From NCBI GenBank assembly GCA_902489225.1, contig CABTZA010000023.1, positions 1 to 15,606 of the forward strand: a DNA stretch of 15,606 nt. Reading direction: 5' to 3'. Within the stretch, counting starts at the first letter, position 1. Each line of letters begins with the position of its first letter. The DNA comes from an uncultured Collinsella sp. (GTDB lineage Bacteria > Actinomycetota > Coriobacteriia > Coriobacteriales > Coriobacteriaceae). Position numbers and translations under genes: made by a program. A model generated the notes under the pieces. That model did no database searches. It saw only the letters and a list, made by a program, of their open reading frames with translations, and was not told the DNA's origin. Positions 1-7,288 of this stretch are shown piece by piece.

Positions 1-378
1 ACCGTCGAAACCAAGGGCATCTCCAAGAGCGGCGGCATCCAGGCCTTCCGCAGCTCTATCGTGGCGACACCCAAGGCCGAGGGCTCCAAGGCAACCGTGA
101 GCTGCCAGTCGCTAATGCTCGACGACCAAAGCCGCTCCGACACTATTCCGGCCATGGACATCCGCGCCAAGAACGTCGACATCGGCCACGAGGCCACCAT
201 CGGCCGCATCGGCGACGACAAGGTGTTCTACCTGATGAGCCGCGGTATCTCGGAGGAAGAGGCCCGTACCATGATCGTCAACGGCTTTGCCAACCCGGTC
301 TCCAAGGAGCTGCCGCTGGAGTACGCCGTCGAGATGAACAACCTGATTAAGCTCGAGATGGAAGGAGCGATCGGATAA
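1..378 (+). CDS. sufB: SufB, Fe-S cluster scaffold subunit (3' part only)
   Basis: This is the C-terminal 125 residues of SufB; the frame is open from base 1, so the start lies outside the window. SufB is the scaffold core of the cytoplasmic SufBC2D complex, on which iron and sulfur are assembled into a nascent cluster. The visible part has the family's C-terminal signatures, including VSCQSLM, GHEATIGRIGDDKVFYL and SRGISEEEA followed by MIVNGF. The Cys of VSCQS lies 90 residues from the last residue, the same distance as Cys405 in the 495-residue E. coli protein, a residue implicated in cluster formation. The stop TAA shares one base with the sufD start (TAATG), indicating translational coupling. 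SufC is expected upstream but is not visible. The identification is secure. Confidence 0.95.
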   Translation, partial: TVETKGISKSGGIQAFRSSIVATPKAEGSKATVSCQSLMLDDQSRSDTIPAMDIRAKNVDIGHEATIGRIGDDKVFYLMSRGISEEEARTMIVNGFANPVSKELPLEYAVEMNNLIKLEMEGAIG

Positions 379-1649
379 TGAAACAGGAAACCAACACCGC
401 TGCTACCACGCTCGAGCAGGTCAACGCGATGCCGGCTGCCACTTGGGGCTGGCTGAAGATGAATCAGACCAAGCTCGAGCTCTCTGACGAGCTTGCCGCC
501 GCTCCCACCGAGACCATTGAGGTCGAGGGCTTGGACGAGCAGTTTACCGGCGTGGCAGACGCGTTCGACGCCGCCATGGACGCCATGGCCGAGCGCTTCC
601 CCGAGCGCCGTGCCTCCGCCCCCGGTGATGCCGCCGGCCGCGCCCGCATCACGCCCGAGACCGAGCTCGACGTGCCCGCAACCTCCGTCTACCAGGCCGG
701 CGCCATTAAGCTCGAGGAAGAGCTCTCCCCTGCTGAGGCCTTCGAAACCGGCATGGGTGAGGCTGCCTACGCCTACTTGGCCGAGCACGCTACCAAGCGC
801 ATCGTCATCGATGTGCCCGCATACAAGCACGCCACGGTTACCGTGCGCGTGAGCGGTGTCGATGCAGCCGCGGCCATCGCCGCCATCGACGTCGTCGCCC
901 GTCCCCAGTCGACGCTCGATCTGCTTATTGCCCTGGACTCCCCCGTTGCCGGCGAGGGCGTCGTGGGATCCGTGCTGCGCGTGTGCGCCCACGAGTACGC
1001 CACCGTCAACGTGGCCTGCACGCAGACGCTCGACGATAGCTGGATCGCACTCGACGACACCGGCCTGTTCCTGGACGAGGGCGCGCGCGTCAACGTGCAG
1101 CACACCGTCCTGGGCGCTGGCGCCAGCGCCACCGGCCTTGCCGGCGACCTGCTGGGCGATACCGCCAAGGTCACCATCGATACTGACTACCTGGGCGCCC
1201 GAGAGCAGGTGCGCGACTTTAACTACGAGCTGCGCCACCGCGGTCGCAAGACCGAGTGCGAGATCGACGCCAACGGCGTGCTGACCGGCACGTCCAAGAA
1301 GGTCTACCGTGGCACCATCGACCTCGTGCACGGCTGCAAGGGTGCCGTCGGCACCGAACGCGAGACGGTGCTCTTGGCCAACAAGGGCGTCGACAACAAG
1401 ACCGTCCCCGTCATCCTCTGCGACGAGGACGACGTCGCCGGCAACCACGGCGCCACCATCGGCCACGTCCGCGACGAGCAGCTGTTCTATCTCGCCTGCC
1501 GCGGCCTTGACCAAAACGCCGCCGAGGACCTGTTCATCCGTGCCAAGCTGGAGGACGCTGCGCTTTCCGCGACCGACGAGCGCACCCGCGCCGCCGTCGT
1601 CCGCTTGGGCAACAACCTGATCGACAATTTCGAGGAGGAGCTCGCATGA
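378..1649 (+). CDS. sufD: SufD, Fe-S cluster assembly complex subunit
   Basis: This 423-residue protein is the SufB paralogue that pairs with SufB and SufC in the cytoplasmic cluster-assembly complex and is linked to iron acquisition. Its length matches E. coli SufD. The N-terminal part (about 1-110) is divergent and helical, as usual. The beta-helix core follows, and the C-terminal SufBD signature reads VYRGTIDLVHGCKGA, then GNHGATIGHV and QLFYLACRGL. The His of GNHGATIG (residue 357) corresponds to E. coli SufD His360 at the SufB-SufD interface. The start is fixed by the GAAGGAG ribosome binding site inside the sufB end and by the one-base overlap with the sufB stop. The stop overlaps the sufS start by four bases (ATGA). 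Regulation is presumably from an operon promoter outside the window. Confidence 0.95.
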   Translation: MKQETNTAATTLEQVNAMPAATWGWLKMNQTKLELSDELAAAPTETIEVEGLDEQFTGVADAFDAAMDAMAERFPERRASAPGDAAGRARITPETELDVPATSVYQAGAIKLEEELSPAEAFETGMGEAAYAYLAEHATKRIVIDVPAYKHATVTVRVSGVDAAAAIAAIDVVARPQSTLDLLIALDSPVAGEGVVGSVLRVCAHEYATVNVACTQTLDDSWIALDDTGLFLDEGARVNVQHTVLGAGASATGLAGDLLGDTAKVTIDTDYLGAREQVRDFNYELRHRGRKTECEIDANGVLTGTSKKVYRGTIDLVHGCKGAVGTERETVLLANKGVDNKTVPVILCDEDDVAGNHGATIGHVRDEQLFYLACRGLDQNAAEDLFIRAKLEDAALSATDERTRAAVVRLGNNLIDNFEEELA

Positions 1650-2971
1650 TCGACACCGAGCACGTTAAATGCGACACCTGTACCGCACCGGAGCCTATGG
1701 AGCTCGACGCCAGCGACGAGGCCTCACGCGGCTGGCCCACCGTAGACATCGAGACCAATCCCTACAAGGCGCAGTTCCCGCTGTTCCAGCAGCACCCCGA
1801 GATCGCCTTCCTCGATAGCGCCGCCACCGCGCAGCGCCCTGCCTGCGTGCTCGACGCCGAGCGCGACTTCTACCAGCGCATGAACGCCAACCCCCTGCGC
1901 GGCCTGTACTCGCTGTCCGTCGAGGCCACCGAGGCCATCGCGAAGGTGCGCCAGCAGATTGCCAACCTCATCGGCGCCCCCCGGGCCAACGAGGTCGTCT
2001 TCACCCGCAACACGAGCGAGTCGCTCAACCTGGTCGCCAAGAGCTTTGCGCCAACGGTGCTCGAGCCCGGTGACGAGGTCGTCATTACCATCATGGAGCA
2101 CCACTCCAACCTGATTCCGTGGCAGCAGGTCTGCCGCGAGACCGGCGCCAAGCTCGTCTACCTCTACCCTACCAAGACCGGCCAGCTCACCACCGAGGAG
2201 GTTCTTGCCAAGGTGGGTCCCAAGACCAAGATTCTGGCCGTGGGTCAGATTTCTAACGTGCTGGGCGTCGAGAACCCGGTCAAGAACCTCGGCAAGCTCG
2301 TCCACAAGTACGGCGGCTATCTGGTCGTCGACGGCGCGCAGTCGCTGCCGCACATGCCGGTCGATGTGGCCGACCTGGGAGCCGACTTCTTTGCCTTTAG
2401 CGCACACAAGGCCATGGGCCCCATGGGCATCGGCGTGCTGTGGGGCAAGATGGACCTGCTGAACGCCATGCCGCCCATGCTCACCGGCGGCGAGATGATC
2501 GATTCGGTCACCGAGCAGGACGCCGTCTGGGCGCCCGTCCCCGAGAAGTTCGAGGCCGGCACGCAGGACGCCGCCGGCATCTTCGCCACGGGCGCCGCCC
2601 TTGATTACCTGGTCAACACGGTGGGTTACGAGAACATCCAGGCCCGCGAGCAGGCACTCGTCCACTATCTGATGGGCGAACTCATGCAGCTCGACTTTGT
2701 CCAAATCATCGGTTCCATCTACTGGGACAACCACCACGGCGTTGTGAGCTTTAACGTCAAGGGAATTCACCCGCACGACGTCGCGAGCATCATGGACATG
2801 GACGGCGTCTGCATCCGCGCCGGCCACCACTGCGCGCAGCCGCTGCTCACCTGGCTGGGCGTCGAGAACCTTGCCTGCTGCCGCGCCAGCGTGGCCTTCT
2901 ACAACGACAAGGCCGACATCGACAAGTTCATCGCCGGCCTGCATCACGTTTGGAGCACGTTCAATGGGTAA
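1646..2971 (+). CDS. sufS: SufS, PLP-dependent cysteine desulfurase (class II)
   Basis: SufS removes sulfur from L-cysteine, leaving alanine and a persulfide on the enzyme that is passed to SufU. It is a fold-type I PLP enzyme of 441 residues. Visible motifs are EHHSNLIPW (151-159), the PLP-site VVDGAQSLPH (227-236), the Schiff-base lysine K255 in FSAHKAMGP, and the catalytic loop RAGHHCAQP with Cys396. The family usually has about 406 residues; the excess is an N-terminal extension of roughly 30 residues containing a CDTC pair (Cys9, Cys12). The start at 1646 is supported by GAGGAGG upstream and by the four-base overlap with sufD; a later ATG at 1697 has no comparable support. The stop overlaps sufU by eight bases. 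Confidence 0.96.
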   Translation: MIDTEHVKCDTCTAPEPMELDASDEASRGWPTVDIETNPYKAQFPLFQQHPEIAFLDSAATAQRPACVLDAERDFYQRMNANPLRGLYSLSVEATEAIAKVRQQIANLIGAPRANEVVFTRNTSESLNLVAKSFAPTVLEPGDEVVITIMEHHSNLIPWQQVCRETGAKLVYLYPTKTGQLTTEEVLAKVGPKTKILAVGQISNVLGVENPVKNLGKLVHKYGGYLVVDGAQSLPHMPVDVADLGADFFAFSAHKAMGPMGIGVLWGKMDLLNAMPPMLTGGEMIDSVTEQDAVWAPVPEKFEAGTQDAAGIFATGAALDYLVNTVGYENIQAREQALVHYLMGELMQLDFVQIIGSIYWDNHHGVVSFNVKGIHPHDVASIMDMDGVCIRAGHHCAQPLLTWLGVENLACCRASVAFYNDKADIDKFIAGLHHVWSTFNG

Positions 2972-3398
2972 TCTGTACACCTCCACCACGTTTATGGAGC
3001 ACAACTCGCACCCCGACTATAAGTACGAGATGGATGCTCCCACGCACGAGCACGACGGTATCAACCCCAGCTGCGGTGACGAGCTCACCTTGCAGCTACG
3101 AGTCGAGAACAACGTGATCGAGGAAGCCTCCTTTACCGGCCACGGCTGCGCCATCAGCCAGGCAAGCGCCGACATCATGGCCGACCTCATCACGGGCGAG
3201 ACGGTCGAGGAGGCGCGTCGCTTGGCGGAACTCTTCCTCGCCATGATCCGCGGCGAGAAGCTCTCCGAGGACGACCTGGAAGACCTGGACGAAGCCGCCC
3301 AGCTCCAGGACATCTCGCACATGCCCGCCCGCGTCAAATGCGCCGAGCTCGCTTGGCGCACCCTCGACGGCATGCTCGAGGGGCAAGCAAACCAGTAG
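2964..3398 (+). CDS. sufU: SufU, zinc-dependent sulfurtransferase partner of SufS
   Basis: SufU of Gram-positive bacteria accepts persulfide sulfur from SufS at a zinc-bound cysteine and passes it on for cluster assembly. The protein has 144 residues, the normal length. The three zinc/sulfur cysteines are visible as Cys37 in NPSCGDELTL, with Asp39 two residues on, Cys62 in GHGCAISQASADIM, and Cys126 in ARVKCAELAW. These match Cys41, Asp43, Cys66 and Cys128 of B. subtilis SufU. The start at 2964 lies inside the end of sufS, with GGAG eight bases upstream, and gives the conserved N-terminal LY..(x)..M.H pattern; starting at 2871 would add a nonsense extension inside sufS. It is the last gene of the operon, with a terminator 32 bases after the stop. 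Confidence 0.95.
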   Translation: MGNLYTSTTFMEHNSHPDYKYEMDAPTHEHDGINPSCGDELTLQLRVENNVIEEASFTGHGCAISQASADIMADLITGETVEEARRLAELFLAMIRGEKLSEDDLEDLDEAAQLQDISHMPARVKCAELAWRTLDGMLEGQANQ

Positions 3399-3430
3399 TT
3401 TATGCCCCGAATCCAAGTTTTTTGATTGCC

Positions 3431-3460
3431 GAGCCGCCCGATACGGGCGGCTCTGTTTTT
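3431..3460 (+). terminator. Rho-independent terminator of the suf operon
   Basis: A perfect 10-bp stem (GAGCCGCCCG / CGGGCGGCTC) with an ATA loop at 3431-3453 is followed by TGTTTTT. It lies 32 bases after the sufU stop and ends the operon. Confidence 0.92.
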
Positions 3461-4058
3461 ACCTAATGAGCGCGAACGCACAAAGTCCGCGCGTCCGGCG
3501 CCCCGTCTGACATTTGCCACACAGCCAGACGCGAGCACGGGCGTTTTCCACAGCACCAAAGGCCTGCGGCAGGGCCCCGGGCCCGCCAAGCAATGCGCCA
3601 AGCCCCGTTCTGCGAAGCTCCGACTCGCTTCGCGCCTGCCGCAGACGGGTCCCATAGGAAGCGGCGTGCATTTTTGCGAGTATTCAGCACGCCAAGCTGT
3701 GTGTATACGCATCGAAAGCGTTAATCAATGTCTTTAGGCGCATATATATTGTGTTTTAGAACAAGCATCGCGGTCTGACGGGACGCAGGCACGTGCTTCG
3801 GGGGCGCAACGGCAGGAATCAATAGCTTCGGGACCCGTATGTTGCAAGATTGCGGCGGTGCCGACAGCAACACGATGCTGAAAACTCCGTTTTTTGCACG
3901 GCGCAGACGGGGGTAGGCACGGGCAAACCCGGACTGAGCTGTTATTTTATGCAAGATGACGATTGTTCTATGCATATTAAGAAGTGCAGTGACCGTACCA
4001 AGCTTTTGAACGCTGGTTGCGGCGTATGGACGACCCCAGCTGCGGTGAACAGGCGACC
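3461..4058. other. Gene-poor, hairpin-rich interval downstream of the RAYT
   Basis: About 600 bases carry no convincing gene. Short ORFs on both strands lack ribosome binding sites and family motifs. The interval holds the three-part hairpin element at 3564-3644, an AT-rich patch near 3735-3760 (ATATATATTG), a CAGCA/TGCTG hairpin around 3865-3882, and a CGGG-CAAA-CCCG hairpin around 3919-3930. It lies directly 3' of the minus-strand transposase, so it may be RAYT-associated repeat DNA or an untranslated RNA. That reading is an inference. Confidence 0.4.
3564..3644. repeat. Three-part hairpin element (candidate REP-like or structured RNA)
   Basis: The outer arms CTGCGGCAGG (3564-3573) and CCTGCCGCAG (3635-3644) are perfect 10-bp inverted repeats. 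Between them are two further hairpins: GGGCC-CCG-GGCCC around 3572-3584, which competes with the last two bases of the outer arm, and GCGAAGC / GCTTCGC (3612-3618 and 3627-3633) with an 8-base loop. The second hairpin directly abuts the outer stem. No coding explanation is seen. Confidence 0.5.
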
Positions 4059-4871
4059 TTACATCACGTTTCCGCCAGCCCGCATCGCCGTTCGCGCGCG
4101 GGCGCGCACGATACGAGAGACGGTACTTTTGCCAATCCCGGTATACCGCTCAATCTGGCGCACCGTAAAGCCGGCATTGTTCAATCCAACAATAACAGTA
4201 TCGCGCTGCGCCGGCGGTGCAGTTTTAACCCCGTTGAGCGGAACCCCGAGACTCTTCGCCATCTTGTCGGCAAAGGCGTGGCGTTCCCATTCCGTCTCTT
4301 TCATATCGCACAGCGCTGGATCGCAGCCGTCGGGCGTCGAAAGCGAATGGGCAATAAAGCCCTCGGCAGAACCAAAAAGCTCAAGCACGCAAGAAGGATC
4401 AGAAAATCCCCTCGCGACATCAGCCGCGTCACCGTCGTAAGCGCGCAAATGCTCGGCAAAGCTGCTCCAGGGATAACGCTCGATTAAGCTGATGCCAGCC
4501 TCCTGCGGATCGGCGTGTACGGAGCGAATAGCCTCCATCACCTGCCAGTCGGTATCGAGCGAGCGCCGGTCAAAACGGTTCTGGAACAGATGGCCTGTGC
4601 GCCCCGTGCGTTTATTGAACCGCCGCGCGTACGTCAAAAGCAACCGGTGCATCGCCGCGCTCATCCTGTCCTCGTAATCTGCAAGCACCAAATGCACGTG
4701 AGTGCCCATAAGACACCAGGCGATAACCGTCACGCCCTCCTCGCGGCAGCACTCGCGCATCAGCTCCAAAAACTCCCATCGGTCTTCATCGCCCTCAAAG
4801 ATGAGCTGCTTGCCCGTACCGCGGGCACAGACATGGTAAAAGCCGGTAACCGTTCTCCAAACGCGCTGCAT
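4059..4871 (-). CDS. REP-associated tyrosine transposase (RAYT, Y1/HUH family)
   Basis: This intact 270-residue protein belongs to the Y1 transposase (IS200-like) superfamily, in the RAYT branch that processes single-stranded hairpin DNA. The N-terminal catalytic domain (about 1-135) shows GFYHVCARG, the metal-binding HUH motif in GTHVHLVLAD (His58, His60), and the nucleophile region YARRFNKRTGRTGHLFQNRF with Tyr81 as the likely catalytic tyrosine. The IRSVHADPQEAGI segment matches the usual conserved helix. A C-terminal extension (about 215-262) contains a helix-turn-helix, VRQIERYTGIGKSTVSRIV. The start is supported by AAGGGAG five bases upstream. It stands alone, opposite to its neighbours, without a TnpB partner or IS200-type ends that I can recognise. 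Such genes are usually domesticated single copies mobilising REP hairpins. The family call is firm; activity here is unknown. Confidence 0.92.
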   Translation of the reverse strand: MQRVWRTVTGFYHVCARGTGKQLIFEGDEDRWEFLELMRECCREEGVTVIAWCLMGTHVHLVLADYEDRMSAAMHRLLLTYARRFNKRTGRTGHLFQNRFDRRSLDTDWQVMEAIRSVHADPQEAGISLIERYPWSSFAEHLRAYDGDAADVARGFSDPSCVLELFGSAEGFIAHSLSTPDGCDPALCDMKETEWERHAFADKMAKSLGVPLNGVKTAPPAQRDTVIVGLNNAGFTVRQIERYTGIGKSTVSRIVRARARTAMRAGGNVM

Positions 4872-4904
4872 GGCGCTCCCTTCGCCGGGATCTGCTTACC
4901 ATCC

Positions 4905-4933
4905 AATACAGCACGATTGAAGCGTGCCATCAA
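4905..4933 (-). promoter_or_regulatory. Candidate promoter of the RAYT gene
   Basis: On the minus strand, TTGATG (4928-4933) and TGTATT (4905-4910) are separated by 17 bases and lie 34 bases before the start codon; each box matches consensus at four of six positions. The spacer holds a GCACG / CGTGC inverted repeat, which could bind a regulator. The evidence is weak because it rests on consensus alone. Confidence 0.3.
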
Positions 4934-5175
4934 AACATTCACGCAAAACAATACACTCGCGCGGCCAAAGGCAGCAAACAGGCGGCGAACGGCACCGTTG
5001 CAACAGGTCAACCACTGCAACGCTTGCAAGAGCGGACCAAAAGCTTGCCCAAGACGGACCCCCTCTACGGAAGTTCATGACCACAGAACATAGAGTTAAA
5101 CCGTTTCAATTAAAACTTCAGGACTTCTCGCTACGAAAACTGAGCCGTTCGCCGAATATTCCGTGCATTTCGCGG

Positions 5176-5274
5176 TATTATAGGGGCTGCATGTCATGTC
5201 CCTTTCGAAGGGTCGCCCGGCAATCGCCAGCCACGACCCCCAGACGGGACGCCAACACGATAGAGAGGAGAGGC
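5176..5274 (+). promoter_or_regulatory. Candidate -10 box and structured leader of the GGGtGRT operon
   Basis: TATTAT (5176-5181) is a good -10 candidate, but no convincing -35 lies 16-18 bases before it. The leader of about 85 bases can form CCCTT-TCG-AAGGG (5200-5212) or GGGTCG / CGACCC (5210-5215 with 5234-5239). These share bases 5210-5212, so they exclude each other. GAGAGGAGAG just before 5275 is a strong ribosome binding site. The 4934-5175 stretch upstream holds nothing recognisable. Confidence 0.3.
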
Positions 5275-6009
5275 ATGCAGTACTCACAGGAAGTGGAGAA
5301 CATGTGCCCCGTTGCCAAGGGTGCATACCACGGCCCCGCACCCATCCCCGAGGAGGGCAAGTGGGTCCAGGCTAAGGAGATTTCCGACATCTCCGGTCTT
5401 ACGCACGGTGTGGGTTGGTGCGCACCTCAGCAGGGCGCCTGCAAGCTCACGCTGAACGTCAAGGACGGCATCATCGAGGAGGCCCTCGTTGAGACCATCG
5501 GCTGCTCGGGCATGACCCACTCTGCCGCCATGGCTTCCGAGATTCTTCCCGGTAAGACCATCCTCGAGGCCCTCAACACCGACCTCGTCTGCGACGCCAT
5601 CAACGTTGCTATGCGCGAGATCTTCCTGCAGATCGTTTACGGCCGCAGCCAGACCGCGTTCTCCGAGGGCGGCCTGCCCGTGGGCGCCTCCCTCGACGAC
5701 CTCGGCAAGGGCCTTCGCTCTCAGGTCGGCACCATGTTCGGCACCAAGGCCAAGGGCGCTCGTTACCTCGAGCTCGCTCAGGGCTACGTCACCCGCATGG
5801 CTCTCAACGACAAGAACGAGATCATCGCATTCGAGTTCCTGAACCTCGGCAAGTTCACCGACGCCGTTAAGGCCGGCAAGACCCCCGAGGAGGCCATCGC
5901 TGGCGCTATGGGCCACTATGGTCAGTGGGAGAACGCTGCCAAGTACATCGACCCGCGCACCGACGAGGAGACTCACTCCGTCGCCAGCGTGTTCCCGGTT
6001 CACGAGTAG
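5275..6009 (+). CDS. NifU/SufU-like scaffold protein paired with the GGGtGRT protein
   Basis: This 244-residue soluble protein has a U-type scaffold-like half. GWCAPQQGACKLTL (47-60) and VETIGCSGMTHSAAMASEI (72-90) resemble the first two cysteine sites of NifU/SufU, and Cys106 follows in LVCDAINVAM. With Cys11 it has five cysteines (11, 49, 56, 77, 106). The C-terminal half (about 120-244) is not recognised and has no membrane segments. It probably binds a metal or an Fe-S cluster, but its role is not established. The start at 5275 has GAGAGGAGAG directly upstream; the frame stays open back to 4924, but that stretch looks non-coding. The GGGtGRT gene follows 18 bases later with its own strong ribosome binding site. 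All Lys codons are AAG, suggesting high expression. Annotation as an iron-sulfur assembly scaffold is reasonable but inferred. Confidence 0.85.
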   Translation: MQYSQEVENMCPVAKGAYHGPAPIPEEGKWVQAKEISDISGLTHGVGWCAPQQGACKLTLNVKDGIIEEALVETIGCSGMTHSAAMASEILPGKTILEALNTDLVCDAINVAMREIFLQIVYGRSQTAFSEGGLPVGASLDDLGKGLRSQVGTMFGTKAKGARYLELAQGYVTRMALNDKNEIIAFEFLNLGKFTDAVKAGKTPEEAIAGAMGHYGQWENAAKYIDPRTDEETHSVASVFPVHE

Positions 6010-6027
6010 AAAGGGAGGGAAATAACT

Positions 6028-7032
6028 ATGACTGTTACGTTCGAAGGTTACGAGCGCCGCGCTGACAAGATCAACAAGTGCCTCGCCGACAACGGCATCG
6101 CCTCCCTCGAGGAAGCTCTGCAGATCTGCACCGACAAGGGCTTCAACCCGCGTGAGATCGTCAACAACACCCAGTCCATCGCCTTCCAGAATGCCGAGTG
6201 GGCCTACACCCTCGGTTGCGCTCTCGCTGTCAAGCGTGGCGCCAAGTCCGCTTCTGAGGCTGCCGCCATCATCGGCGAGGGCATCCAGGCCTTCACCGTT
6301 CCCGGCTCCGTCGCCGAGGACCGCAAGGTCGGTCTGGGCCACGGCAACCTGGGCGCTATGCTGCTCTCCGACGACACCGAGTGCTTCGCCTTCCTGGCCG
6401 GTCACGAGTCCTTCGCTGCCGCTGAGGGTGCTATCGGCCTGGCTCTGAACGCCAACAAGGCTCGCAAGAAGCCGCTGCGCGTCATCCTCAACGGTCTGGG
6501 CAAGGACGCTGCTCAGATCATCGCCCGCATCAACGGCTTCACCTACGTGAAGACCCAGTTCGACTACTTCACGGGCGAGCTCAAGGTCGTCGAGACCATC
6601 CCCTACTCCGATGGTCCCCGCGCCGCCGTTAACTGCTACGGCGCCGACGACGTCCGCGAGGGCGTTGCCATCATGTGGCACGAGAACGTCGACATCTCGA
6701 TCACCGGTAACTCCACCAACCCCACGCGCTTCCAGCACCCCGTCGCTGGCACCTACAAGAAGGAGCGCCTCGAGGCTGGCAAGAAGTACTTCTCCGTCGC
6801 TTCTGGTGGCGGCACTGGCCGTACCCTGCACCCGGACAACATGGGCGCCGGCCCTGCCTCTTACGGCATGACCGACACCATGGGCCGTATGCACTCCGAC
6901 GCCCAGTTCGCCGGTTCTTCCTCCGTGCCTGCGCACGTCGACATGATGGGTCTCATCGGCATGGGCAACAACCCCATGGTCGGTGCCACCGTCGCCTGCG
7001 CTGTCGCCGTCGAGGAGGCCCTCAAGGCCTAA
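6028..7032 (+). CDS. GGGtGRT family protein, function unknown
   Basis: This 334-residue protein carries the defining motif GGGTGRT at residues 260-266 (VASGGGTGRTLHPDN). Its length is that typical of the family, 332-335 residues, so it is complete. It is soluble, without a signal peptide or membrane segments. Other glycine-rich stretches that look conserved are VGLGHGNLGAML (101-112) and LNGLGKDAAQII (154-165), and six cysteines (18, 34, 64, 119, 203, 324) are spread through the chain. A very strong ribosome binding site (AAGGGAGG) and exclusive use of AAG for Lys point to an abundant protein. It is co-transcribed with the preceding U-type scaffold-like gene and is followed by a terminator 35 bases downstream. 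No biochemical role can be read from the sequence; the partner suggests Fe-S, sulfur or metal handling. Family call firm, function unknown. Confidence 0.93.
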   Translation: MTVTFEGYERRADKINKCLADNGIASLEEALQICTDKGFNPREIVNNTQSIAFQNAEWAYTLGCALAVKRGAKSASEAAAIIGEGIQAFTVPGSVAEDRKVGLGHGNLGAMLLSDDTECFAFLAGHESFAAAEGAIGLALNANKARKKPLRVILNGLGKDAAQIIARINGFTYVKTQFDYFTGELKVVETIPYSDGPRAAVNCYGADDVREGVAIMWHENVDISITGNSTNPTRFQHPVAGTYKKERLEAGKKYFSVASGGGTGRTLHPDNMGAGPASYGMTDTMGRMHSDAQFAGSSSVPAHVDMMGLIGMGNNPMVGATVACAVAVEEALKA

Positions 7033-7067
7033 TCGCGCCCGCGCGATGCTCAGATAGTTGAGCTTTG

Positions 7068-7104
7068 GAGCCGCTACCTTTCGAGGTAGCGGCTCTTTTT
7101 GTTT
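7068..7104 (+). terminator. Rho-independent terminator of the GGGtGRT operon
   Basis: A perfect 12-bp stem (GAGCCGCTACCT / AGGTAGCGGCTC) capped by a TTCG tetraloop is followed by TTTTTGTTT. It is the strongest terminator in the window. Confidence 0.95.
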
Positions 7105-7288
7105 GCGCTGGCGCAGGGTATCTAATGCCGATATATCAGCTGGGGCGAAATACGAGATGTGAAGAGATGGAGCGTCAGAGCGTCCATGACGCCCACCTGC
7201 CATATTTGCCCTTTACCGATTTGACGGGTCTTTGCGGCCCCATTGCCGATCACCCGTGCGACAATGCGCCGGACGAGAAAGGAATCCG

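Noticed and set aside
228..3004. Long minus-strand frames opposite sufD and sufS
   Set aside because: They are antisense shadows with Gly/Val/Asp-rich meaningless sequence, opposite genes with clear catalytic motifs.
3426..3737. 103-codon plus frame after sufU
   Set aside because: It begins inside the suf terminator and crosses the cruciform element.
3721..3975. 84-codon minus-strand frame downstream of the RAYT
   Set aside because: No ribosome binding site, no motif, and it overlaps hairpin DNA; better read as non-coding or repeat sequence.
4924..5274. N-terminal extension of the scaffold-like gene
   Set aside because: The frame is open, but the sequence is not protein-like and covers the RAYT promoter and the leader; the ribosome binding site points to 5275.
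5284..7203. 639-codon minus-strand frame
   Set aside because: It is the antisense shadow of the scaffold-like and GGGtGRT genes, produced by their GC-rich codon use; it has no recognisable motifs and crosses their terminator.
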